This document shows, in pieces, positions 1-6,763 of a DNA stretch of 64,000 nt. Each line of letters starts with the position of its first letter. Within the stretch, counting starts at the first letter, position 1. The position numbers and the translations under genes are program-made. The notes under the pieces were generated by a model that was not told the DNA's origin, searched no databases, and saw only the letters and a list, made by a program, of their open reading frames with translations. Source of the DNA: Bin87 sp965207585 (GTDB lineage Bacteria; Chloroflexota; Dehalococcoidia; Lucifugimonadales; UBA3495). The DNA is taken from positions 1,240,001 to 1,304,000 of the forward strand of contig CBDBMT010000003.1 in the NCBI GenBank assembly GCA_965207585.1, given 5' to 3'.

Positions 1-1035
1 GGCTGGCCGGGGATAGAGCTGACGCCCGGCGCGGAGTTCTGGGCGCTTCTGCCCATGTTCCTAGTGGTGTCCCTGATCAGCGCCCTCAAGACCATCGGCG
101 GCGGCATCGCCCTGCAACAGGTCTCATGGCGCGGGGAGCGGGCCACCGATTTCCGCCGGGTTCAGGGCGCCATCAACGCCAACGGCGCGGGCAGTCTATT
201 GAGCGGAATCGCCGGTACGCCGCCCGCGGGAGCCTATGAAGGCGCCACCGTGTCCATCGTCAGTTTCACTGGGGTCGCTGCCCGCAACGCCGGCTACGCC
301 ATGGGAGCTATCCTGATTGCCCTGGCCTTTCTGCCCAAGGTGGCCGCTTTCCTGCTGGCCGTTCCCAATCCGGTCATAGGGATGTTCCTGATGATGATCA
401 TGGGGCTGATTCTGGTGGAGGGTATGCGGACGGTCTTCCAGGACGGGATTGATTACCGGAAGGCGCTGGTGGTATCGGTGTCCCTCTCCGTTGGAATAGG
501 CCTGGAGAGCCAGGACCTCTTCTCGGAACTGGTGGGCGGAGTGTGGGGCACTCTGCTGGGCAACGGACTGGCCAGCGGGACCCTGGCCGCCATCTTGATG
601 ACAGCGTTCCTGGAACTGAGCAGCGCCCGGCGGCTACGCTTGGAGACGGAACTGGCTATGTCGGCTCTGCCCCGGATAGACGAGTTCCTCCGACGCGCCG
701 CGGCCCGGGCCGGATGGGACGAGGCATCCGCCGACCGGCTTCGCTTCGTGGGCGAGGAAGTGCTTTCCAGCCTGTTGCAGGAACTCGAGGGCGACGGCCC
801 CCGGCGCCTGGCCGTCCTGGCGCGCCCGTCCGCCGGGGTAGTGGAGATGGAATTCCTGGCGGCGCTGACGGACGAGAATCTGGAAGATCGGCTGGCCTAT
901 ATGAACCGGCAATCCGAAGTCCCGGAGGAAACCGAAATATCCTTCCGCCTGCTGCGGCACTACGCCTCTTCGGTGCGCCACCGCAAATACCACGGCCTGG
1001 ACATCGTGACCGTGCGGGTGGAAGGCTCGCGTTAA
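1..1035 (+). CDS. NCS2-family nucleobase permease, 3' part (copy A)
   Basis: The reading frame is open from base 1, so the gene is cut by the window edge. The visible 344 codons are identical to the C-terminal part of the full gene at 41356-43077. They cover the last membrane segments of a xanthine/uracil (NCS2) symporter, including the TPPAGAYEGATVSIVSFTGV block and the PNPVIG loop. A soluble tail of about 140 residues follows and resembles a degenerate RsbW-like ATPase fold. Nucleobase uptake is inferred from the family. The likely start lies outside the window. Confidence 0.88.
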   Translation, partial: GWPGIELTPGAEFWALLPMFLVVSLISALKTIGGGIALQQVSWRGERATDFRRVQGAINANGAGSLLSGIAGTPPAGAYEGATVSIVSFTGVAARNAGYAMGAILIALAFLPKVAAFLLAVPNPVIGMFLMMIMGLILVEGMRTVFQDGIDYRKALVVSVSLSVGIGLESQDLFSELVGGVWGTLLGNGLASGTLAAILMTAFLELSSARRLRLETELAMSALPRIDEFLRRAAARAGWDEASADRLRFVGEEVLSSLLQELEGDGPRRLAVLARPSAGVVEMEFLAALTDENLEDRLAYMNRQSEVPEETEISFRLLRHYASSVRHRKYHGLDIVTVRVEGSR

Positions 1036-1060
1036 CCCCGCATTCTCAATATGTGCTGGC

Positions 1061-1089
1061 ATTGCCCCACAGTGGCCTGCCAGGGCAAT
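1061..1089 (+). terminator. Weak hairpin after the permease (copy A)
   Basis: ATTGCCC and GGGCAAT form a 7-bp stem around a 15-nt loop, 26 bases after the permease stop. There is no T-run, so termination is only suggested. The same hairpin is at 43103-43131. Confidence 0.3.
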
Positions 1090-1093
1090 CGCG

Positions 1094-1270
1094 TCAAGTC
1101 AGGTGGGACGTCCCGTGGCTGACGCGCTCCACGATGCCGTCGACCAGCATGCCGGCCAGCCCCCGGTGGATGGCAACGTGGGCCTCCCCCGTGATCATCG
1201 CCAGTTCCGCCGTGTCCGCGAAGGGCAGCCGGCTCAGGTGGTGCAGCAGTTCCCGCTCGGAGACGCTCAT
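1094..1270 (-). pseudogene. Fragment of a replication-relaxation-like winged-helix protein
   Basis: The 58-residue reading frame begins MSVSERELLHHLSRLPFADT and ends in RVSHGTSHLT just before a stop. It matches in style the winged-helix segment of the two large proteins at 28973-31069 and 37444-39459, which read GLVDSVSH and GLVDTVSH at the equivalent place. Everything downstream of that helix is missing. The break coincides with GTCAAGTCAGGTGGG (1093-1107), which differs by one base from the shared recombinase tail at 35146-35160. I read it as a remnant of a mobile element. Confidence 0.5.
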
Positions 1271-1380
1271 GCAGCGAGCGTAGCAGACGGGAGGCACGGC
1301 GGTCAGCCGACAAGTGTCAGCAATAGGCGCGTGATCAGGGTGGCGGACCCTCGGAGAACATGTGCCAATGTTCATGAGCA

Positions 1381-1600
1381 TTGACCCGCCCCGGCGGGCT
1401 TCCGCCTTGGTCAACAATCTCACGTCCCCGCTTCTCATCATGTCATCGCGTTTCATTTACAGGCCAATTCCGGCGTGTCATACGTGCCAGCGGCTTTTCC
1501 GCCCTCCGCCGCAGGGCCGGTGTCTCTCTCCGGAAAGGCCCAATTTCTGCAACGAAATGCAATCCAGCGGGCTTTTGGGGTCAGACAAGGCTGAGAAGGA
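1381..1600 (-). pseudogene. Remnant of the mobile-element leader and first codons of a MerR-like gene
   Basis: Read on the minus strand, this stretch resembles the spacer and first codons before the MerR-like gene at 31315: blocks CCCCAAAAGCCCG, GTTGCAGAA and GTATGACGC-like occur in the same order, followed at 1423 by GTGAGATTGTTGACCAAGGC, nearly identical to the start of that gene (MRLLTKAEA). The frame is lost after about ten codons. A second identical copy is at 43423-43642. No intact gene lies between 1271 and 1739. Confidence 0.5.
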
Positions 1601-1739
1601 GGAAATCCGCTGCATTCACATTTGTTTGTGGCTCCCTTACAGGAAACCCCGGAAACCGCTCTACCGGAAAGGTTGCACCTTGACCAGTCGCCCCAATGAC
1701 GGCCTTTCCCAGGCTTCCGGCGCCGGCGGCAGCCACGTG

Positions 1740-2486
1740 TCAGCAGGATGCCCCGCTGTGTGATGGTCTCCAGGTTGGAACCGGGGAAGAGAGTTTGATC
1801 CACGCGGGCCGCGGCGTCCTGAAGGGTGTCTTCGTTCCCGGTGGCTCAGCTTCCAGTGGGGAAAATACTTCCACCAGGTCCTGGCGCAATGCAGGCTGAT
1901 TTTCCTTCACCGGCAACAGGTAATCCCCGCCGCCGGCTACAATCTGCTGGCACACCTCCCGTTGGGTCAGCAGAGCGTCCGCCACCACTATCCTCCCTTC
2001 CAGGGGAATCTGCCCCAACACCTCTTGGGCCGCTGCCAATTCCTGACCCTTGCCCACCGTGGCTGCCTGGCTCAGCACCGCCCCGCCCTCAGTGGCGTAG
2101 GCTGATACCAGGTGCACCCCAGGCAGTTCCTCACCATGTATCCCCCGCAACGTCTTCCCATCTATTGACACCACGGAGCCCAGGTCCACCCCACTATCTC
2201 GCACCCATTCCCGCAGCACCCCTTCAAAGGCTTCCACCTCCAGACCCTTGAACACCCGGTGCAGCGTGGCTACGCAGGGCGTTCTCCCCAGCGGGAAACC
2301 CAGTTCCTGTCCAGCGGCGGTTCCCTGGTCCCGGCCCCATTGCGCAATGGCGTAAAGGCTGCGGGCGCCACATAGCATGGCGCAAACCGACAGACTCAAT
2401 ACCGCTCCCAATGGATGGCGCTGGCCTTGCCGGCTCCGGTGGTCCGGAACTCCATCCAAGGCTTCTCTCAACCTCATCTTCCCCAC
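1740..2486 (-). pseudogene. ISAs1-family transposase, truncated (copy A)
   Basis: The N-terminal 230 residues look like an ISAs1/H-repeat transposase: MRLREALDGVPDHRSRQG, then SIDGKTLRG with the first catalytic aspartate, then GRIVVADALLTQ and the DYLLPVKENQP block. ISAs1 proteins are usually near 370 aa. Here the frame breaks after VEVFSP, and family-like residues (LFPGSNLETITQ) resume in another frame before the sequence ends, so the C-terminal catalytic part is lost. The start ATG has a GGAGG-type ribosome site just upstream. Copy B has one extra G at the frame break and an internal TAG. Confidence 0.8.
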
Positions 2487-2520
2487 CTCCTCACGTCTTC
2501 ACCGCAACTTTAAGGCTCCT

Positions 2521-2542
2521 TTCAGAAAATGAAAAGACCCTG
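2521..2542 (-). repeat. Probable left terminal repeat of the ISAs1 remnant
   Basis: Read on the minus strand the sequence begins CAGGGTCTTTTCATTTTCTG, upstream of the transposase start, and resembles an ISAs1-type terminus. No matching right end is visible, which fits a truncated element. Confidence 0.45.
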
Positions 2543-2629
2543 CTGGGGAGTGGCGATTCCGTTGTCCGAGAGGCGCCCGGCAATGTAGAATGACAGCCAC
2601 GGAAGCAGGCCAGCACGGGGGTGATGACA

Positions 2630-2902
2630 GTGAACGCGCCAACCCGACCCAGGGAGGAAACGCACCGCCTTGGCGACGGGATATACGAGCGTAACATCCG
2701 GTCGAGGGTCGAAACAGACCACCACGGAGAGATCGTCGCCATTGACGTGGATAGCGGAGGCTGGGCCATTGGCGAGAACGTAATTGTCGCAACGGACCGC
2801 CTCCGGGCTCAGCAGCCCGAGGTCTGGGATGTCTGGCTGGTCCGGGTGGGATACCGGGCGCTGCGCAGCTTCGGGGCCGGGTCCCTGCGGAGGATCGGGT
2901 GA
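2630..2902 (+). CDS. Small protein partnered with a clan AA aspartic protease (copy A)
   Basis: A 90-residue soluble protein without an assigned domain. It has an N-terminal APTRPREE segment, a central GEIVAIDVDSGGWAIG strand-rich part and a C-terminal RVGYRALRSFGAGSLRR motif. A homologue at 17144-17416 keeps all three. GTG 2630 is chosen because both homologues align from it and both have a purine-rich ribosome site 7-8 bases upstream; ATG 2624 is possible. The stop overlaps the start of the next gene by four bases (GTGA), so the two are probably translated together. The protein could be a partner, substrate or antitoxin-like regulator; function is not known. Confidence 0.75.
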   Translation: MNAPTRPREETHRLGDGIYERNIRSRVETDHHGEIVAIDVDSGGWAIGENVIVATDRLRAQQPEVWDVWLVRVGYRALRSFGAGSLRRIG

Positions 2903-3270
2903 TCGAAGGCGTGGTGAATGCTGCCCTTGAAGCGGTGGTGACTTTGCCTCTGCGAGGACCGGATGGGCAGGTCAGGGAGGTCGAAGCCGTAATAGACACC
3001 GGCTACAGCGGGTACTTGACCTTGCCGCCAGCATTGACGGCGGAATTGGGATTGGACTTTCGGGGCAATGGGCACGCCTACTTGGCCAACGACGCCGAGG
3101 TGGAATTCGACGTCTACAGCGTGATTGTGCTGTGGGACAGCCAACCGCGAGACATTGAGGCCGATGCGACCGGCAGCACCCCACTGGTGGGTATGCTGCT
3201 CCTGGACGGGCACGACCTGAGCGTCGAGGTTCGGGACGCCGGGCGCGTCATCATCCAGGCCGGAGAGTAG
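2899..3270 (+). CDS. Clan AA (retropepsin-like) aspartic protease (copy A)
   Basis: The 123-residue protein has the single-domain retropepsin pattern: VEAVIDTGYSGYLTLP carries the catalytic D-T-G, and TPLVGMLLLDGHDLSVEV is the second hydrophobic-glycine psi-loop motif. Such proteins act as homodimers. It starts at GTG inside the stop of the upstream gene. No signal peptide or membrane segment is present. Peptidase activity is a family inference; the target is unknown, and the conserved upstream partner is the obvious candidate. Confidence 0.8.
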   Translation: MIEGVVNAALEAVVTLPLRGPDGQVREVEAVIDTGYSGYLTLPPALTAELGLDFRGNGHAYLANDAEVEFDVYSVIVLWDSQPRDIEADATGSTPLVGMLLLDGHDLSVEVRDAGRVIIQAGE

Positions 3271-3640
3271 ACAAGGGTATCTCCTAACGGAACCTGCCAA
3301 GACGGACTCCAGCCAGCAGCGTGTGGGCCTGAACCGCACGATCCAGCCTAATCCTGCGATTGCCACTGACCTGCCACTGCCGTTCGCTTAAGCGCCGGGC
3401 GTAAGGGTGGCAATGAGTGGTTCTTATTCCACCCTTTCCGGCAGGGGTAGCCGCAGCGCTGTACGCCTCGCTTCCATCGGGAAGTTCGTGGGCTGCCTCG
3501 AAGGTTACGCTGGCCCGGCCTACGGTTGCCAGTCGGCCGGTTGCCGCAGCACCATACCAGTCCCGGAGACCCAGCACGACATGTCCTAGCGTTGATTGCT
3601 CAAGCGGGCCAACGCCACTCCAAGAATCCCTAAGGGATCC
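3271..3640. other. Intergenic stretch without a supported gene (copy A)
   Basis: Between the protease and the MITE there is no ORF I can assign. A minus-strand frame is open here in both copies, but the copies are almost identical, so conservation proves nothing. The last 11 bases (3630-3640, CTAAGGGATCC) are the left target-site duplication of the MITE. Confidence 0.5.
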
Positions 3641-3824
3641 CTGACAGGGGTAGGTAAAGGCCGAAATTACGCACAAAACGCCCCAAAGCGCGCGGCCCAG
3701 CCTCCGCTCTGCGCAACGCTGCGCCGGCGCCCAAAACCGAGTTTTCAGGTTTGGAAATCACAGTCCGGACCGTCAACCGAAATGAAGGTGATGACCGTGC
3801 TGCAAAAATACCTACCCCTGTCAG
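3641..3824. mobile_element. 184-bp MITE with 16-bp perfect terminal inverted repeats
   Basis: The element starts CTGACAGGGGTAGGTA and ends with the exact reverse complement TACCTACCCCTGTCAG. It is bordered by an 11-bp direct repeat CTAAGGGATCC at 3630-3640 and 3825-3835. Copy B (45672-45683) has only one CTAAGGGATCC and lacks the element, so the empty site is preserved and the insertion postdates the duplication or was lost cleanly. It has no coding capacity and must depend on a transposase elsewhere. Confidence 0.92.
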
Positions 3825-4847
3825 CTAAGGGATCCGGTAGGACACCTGCAGGCCTACCGAGACCTCCACCTCCGGTTCCGAGTCAAAGGGCAGCAGGGGA
3901 CCGTAGGAGTGACTGCTCTGACCGCTACAGGACACGGCGTCCGTGCTGGGCAACCCGTAGGGCACATTCTGCAACGGGTATTCCAGCGCCCCCACCACTT
4001 CTCCCAGGGCCAACTCCAGGGCGTCGGCCAGGTCCACGGCGGCCTTCTCCGCCGCCGGCGCCGCCTCCCGGCGGGCCAGGGATACGGCCAAGTCGCAGCT
4101 CTCATCGGACAGGCCGAACCTAACGCCGAAGGTCTCGGACCTCCTCACCACCTTCTCTATCGCGTCCACCACGGCCTCTCCGACATCGGCGTACTCATCA
4201 ACATCAACTTCCACCGAAATATTGGGCGGTTCGTACCGGTACACCGGATCAAACTCCACCTCATCCTCGCCTATTCCGATGGCGGCCAGGTTGGAGAGGA
4301 TGTCCTGGCGGTCTTCCGCCGTCAACTGCTCGGGGCCAGAGATTCCATAGTCCCTCTCCGGAATCACCACCACGTATGCTTCGTCCGGGGCCACGGCCAC
4401 CTGCCCTATGGCGGAAACGGTGAGGCTGCCCGCCCGGGCGGTGGTCTGGGGCAACGGGGACAGGTGAAATCCCCCGCTGCTCCCCTGCCTCACCCACGAA
4501 GGCGACGACGCCGAGTCCGAAGCCAGCACCACCAGCGAATCTCCCGTGCCGCTCGCACTCGGCTCCCGTCCGGTTTCTGCCGTAGCGGTGGTCTCCATTT
4601 CCTTCGTCGCGGTTGCAGCCGTCGTCGGCGCTGCCGCGCCGGCGTCCGTTGGTGGGACCCAGGCGGCGACCGTGGGCGGCATTTCGATAGCGGTCGCGGG
4701 TGGACTTACCGCAGGAGTGGCCGTGGAGGGTCCAGCGACGGCCGGGGCCGCTTCGCCATTGGGCTTTTCCTGGGTGCAGGCCAACCCGCCCAAGGACAGA
4801 ACAACCACAATCAGGGCAGCAAACCTTACGAGCTTCATCAAGGTCAT
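3825..4847 (-). CDS. SIMPL-domain (DUF541) lipoprotein (copy A)
   Basis: The protein starts MTLMKLVRFAALIVVVLSLG and has a lipobox ending LGGLAC, so it should be a lipid-anchored surface protein. A low-complexity Ala/Thr/Pro linker of about 100 residues follows, then a SIMPL/DUF541 domain beginning SLTVSAIGQVAVAPDEAYVV. Start 4847 is preferred over an upstream in-frame Met because of the signal peptide and an AGGTG ribosome site. The stop codon lies inside the target duplication of the MITE, so that insertion re-created the stop and left the protein intact. It is the last gene of a minus-strand series with the PPOX and Uma2 genes. The role of SIMPL proteins is largely unknown. Confidence 0.82.
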   Translation of the reverse strand: MTLMKLVRFAALIVVVLSLGGLACTQEKPNGEAAPAVAGPSTATPAVSPPATAIEMPPTVAAWVPPTDAGAAAPTTAATATKEMETTATAETGREPSASGTGDSLVVLASDSASSPSWVRQGSSGGFHLSPLPQTTARAGSLTVSAIGQVAVAPDEAYVVVIPERDYGISGPEQLTAEDRQDILSNLAAIGIGEDEVEFDPVYRYEPPNISVEVDVDEYADVGEAVVDAIEKVVRRSETFGVRFGLSDESCDLAVSLARREAAPAAEKAAVDLADALELALGEVVGALEYPLQNVPYGLPSTDAVSCSGQSSHSYGPLLPFDSEPEVEVSVGLQVSYRIP

Positions 4848-5015
4848 TTCGTCACCTGTACCAAGCGTATGACATTCAGGGGGTAGTTCTGCCCCGCCTC
4901 TCGCTCCTGGCAGGAGCCGCTGCGCTGATCGTTCGGGGCATCCCGCCAATCTGCCATTACGGCCCAAGCTGAGGCGGCCGTTTCGGATTACCTCATTCGA
5001 TCAGGGAACGGCCCT

Positions 5016-5624
5016 TCAGTAGAGCCGCTCCCGGTTGGCCTCTTCCTCCTCGGCGTCAATCCGCCCGGCGTCGGCTCCGGCAATCTGGCCGGCCAGCACC
5101 TGCCCATAGCTGGGATAGCACGACCGCTCTATCCGCGCCGACGGGTCCCAGAGACGGCCCCGCAGCAGCGCCCTCCCGCAGTGCAGGAAGGCCTCTTCCA
5201 CCGTCACCTTCAACCCCGACAGCGGAGCCCGCCCGCCCACGGTCATTGGTCCCAGCAGCCCCTCGTTGGTAACGATCTCCGCCTTCCCCTTCACCCGCAG
5301 CGTCTCGTTCATCCCCGGCACGAAGAACAGCAATCCCACCCCGGGGTTCGCCACGACGTTTTGCAGGGAATCCACCTGGTTGTTGCCGGGACGGTCCGGC
5401 AGCAGCAGGGTCCTCTCGTCCAGCACCCGCACGAATCCCGGCGGGTCGCCCCGGGGCGAGGCGTCGGGCTGGCCGGCGGCGTTGCTGGTGCTCAGCACGC
5501 AGAAGGGCGACAGGGCAATGAAGTTCCGGCAGTGCTCGTCCAGCCGGTCCAGCACCTTCTGCGCCGCCCGGGGCGCCGGAGGACGATAGGTCTCCCGCAA
5601 ATCCGCTCCATTGGCAATGGTCAT
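5016..5624 (-). CDS. PPOX-class FMN flavoprotein, MSMEG_1061-like (copy A)
   Basis: The 202-residue protein has the split-barrel pyridoxamine-phosphate-oxidase fold pattern: an N-terminal helix, FIALSPFCVLSTSNAAGQPD, then SPRGDPPGFVRVLDERTLLL, a PGNNQVDSLQNVVANPGVGL segment, LFFVPGMNETLRVKGKAEIV, and a C-terminal LHCGRALLRGRLWDP. These are the hallmarks of the MSMEG_1061-type FMN-dependent group. It probably binds FMN or F420 and reduces small molecules in the cytoplasm; the substrate is unknown. It lies 12 bases after the Uma2 gene, suggesting one operon. Confidence 0.85.
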   Translation of the reverse strand: MTIANGADLRETYRPPAPRAAQKVLDRLDEHCRNFIALSPFCVLSTSNAAGQPDASPRGDPPGFVRVLDERTLLLPDRPGNNQVDSLQNVVANPGVGLLFFVPGMNETLRVKGKAEIVTNEGLLGPMTVGGRAPLSGLKVTVEEAFLHCGRALLRGRLWDPSARIERSCYPSYGQVLAGQIAGADAGRIDAEEEEANRERLY

Positions 5625-5636
5625 GGTGAACCCTCC

Positions 5637-6446
5637 TCAACCTTCTCGCAACCGGCGCAGTTCCTCTTCCAACTCCCGGTTGCGGGCCTCGGCGGTGTCG
5701 GCGCGCGCCTCGGCAGAGTTGGCACGGCTATCAGAAGCATCAGCACGGGCCTCGGCCTGGACACGCAATTCTCGTTCGGTTTCGGCGCGAGCCTCGGCCT
5801 GCACGCGGCCCCGGCGCTCGCTCTCCAGAGTGGCGATGGGCTCCCCCGTGGCGGGGTCGCGGAACACCAGCCGCCCTTCCTCCCACCGCAGGTTCAGCCC
5901 CAGCGCCCGGCTGTACCCCTGCAACGCCCCGCCGGGCAGTTCCTCTATACCTATCGGCTCGTACCGGCCCTCCACCAGCCGGTCCCCGGCCAGCTTCGTC
6001 CCGTGATGCTCCCCCGTCTCGTCGAAGCGCCAGTACTCCAGGATGCCCAGGGACTCGTAGTAGTCCCGCTTGTCTCCCACGTCATGCTCCCCCGTGCTCT
6101 CCGACGCCACCTCCAACACGAAGTCCGGCGGTTTCCCCTGCTCCTCTACTACGTACCCGTTGCTGGCCCGGTAGGCCGCCGGGTCCGCGCCGAAGGCCAC
6201 CAGCAGGTCGGGGTACCGCGCCCGGCGCTTGTCGAAATCGGCGTCCGGCGCGATCCAGCGGTCAGCCTCCACCAGGGTGGTCTCCGGGTGGCCCAGGTGC
6301 TGGGCCAGGTAGTGGGCGTTGCCGGTCTTCGCAATGTGGTCGAACTGGGTCACTTCATCAGGCTCGCGCTCGGGTATGTCGGGCAGGCGGAAGCGGCCCG
6401 GGGCCTGGGGCGTCTTGCTGCTGGCGCTGGTGTTGGCGGTGGTCAC
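5637..6446 (-). CDS. Uma2-family putative nuclease with coiled-coil tail (copy A)
   Basis: The 269-residue protein has a Uma2/DUF820 PD-(D/E)XK core at about residues 60-165: YPDLLVAFG, then PPDFVLEVASEST, then KRDYYESLGILEYWRFD. Residues 205-269 form a heptad-rich Arg/Glu/Ala coiled coil ending ELEEELRRLREG. Uma2 proteins often occur in many copies in Chloroflexota and cyanobacteria, and their role is unsettled. It is the first gene of the minus-strand cluster and has a TATAAT box upstream. Copy B is 272 aa with a different linker in the coiled coil. A broken third copy is at 39908. Confidence 0.85.
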   Translation of the reverse strand: MTTANTSASSKTPQAPGRFRLPDIPEREPDEVTQFDHIAKTGNAHYLAQHLGHPETTLVEADRWIAPDADFDKRRARYPDLLVAFGADPAAYRASNGYVVEEQGKPPDFVLEVASESTGEHDVGDKRDYYESLGILEYWRFDETGEHHGTKLAGDRLVEGRYEPIGIEELPGGALQGYSRALGLNLRWEEGRLVFRDPATGEPIATLESERRGRVQAEARAETERELRVQAEARADASDSRANSAEARADTAEARNRELEEELRRLREG

Positions 6447-6524
6447 GGCGAACCTCGGCTGATTTAGCGTTGGGCGGGCCTGGCGTTGGGGTCCCGGTGG
6501 GCGATGGGCTGGCTGGTTGGGGGG

Positions 6525-6530
6525 ATTATA
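6525..6530 (-). promoter_or_regulatory. -10 box for the Uma2-PPOX-SIMPL cluster (copy A)
   Basis: TATAAT reads on the minus strand about 80 bases before the Uma2 start. No good -35 is visible in the GC-rich inverted repeat upstream. Conserved in copy B. Confidence 0.45.
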
Positions 6531-6590
6531 CCAGCGCCGGCCAGGCGCCGGCAGGCTGGCGAAAATGCCCGAACCTGCCGGGCGGCCGTC

Positions 6591-6619
6591 TTGCGGCGGG
6601 CGGCGAATTCGCGGATAAT
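6591..6619 (+). promoter_or_regulatory. Candidate promoter of giant gene A
   Basis: TTGCGG and GATAAT are separated by 17 bases on the plus strand, about 145 bases before ATG 6764. The same pair with the same spacing is kept in copy B. The leader that follows contains repeated GCTTCAAGA motifs in an otherwise unusually AT-rich patch. Confidence 0.4.
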
Positions 6620-6763
6620 CGTTATTGCTGCTTCAAGAGCATTACTGCTTCAAGAAGACAATTTCAAGAAAACAATGGACGACGCCGGGCGAGGTCCCAG
6701 TTTTGGGCAACCTTGGGCAACGTTTACGGGACGCGGCCCCTGGCGGCGAGAAGGTGATTAGCG

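Noticed and set aside
3284..3676. Minus-strand ORF after the aspartic protease
   Set aside because: Kept open in both copies only because the copies are nearly identical; in copy A it runs into the MITE, and no family is recognised.
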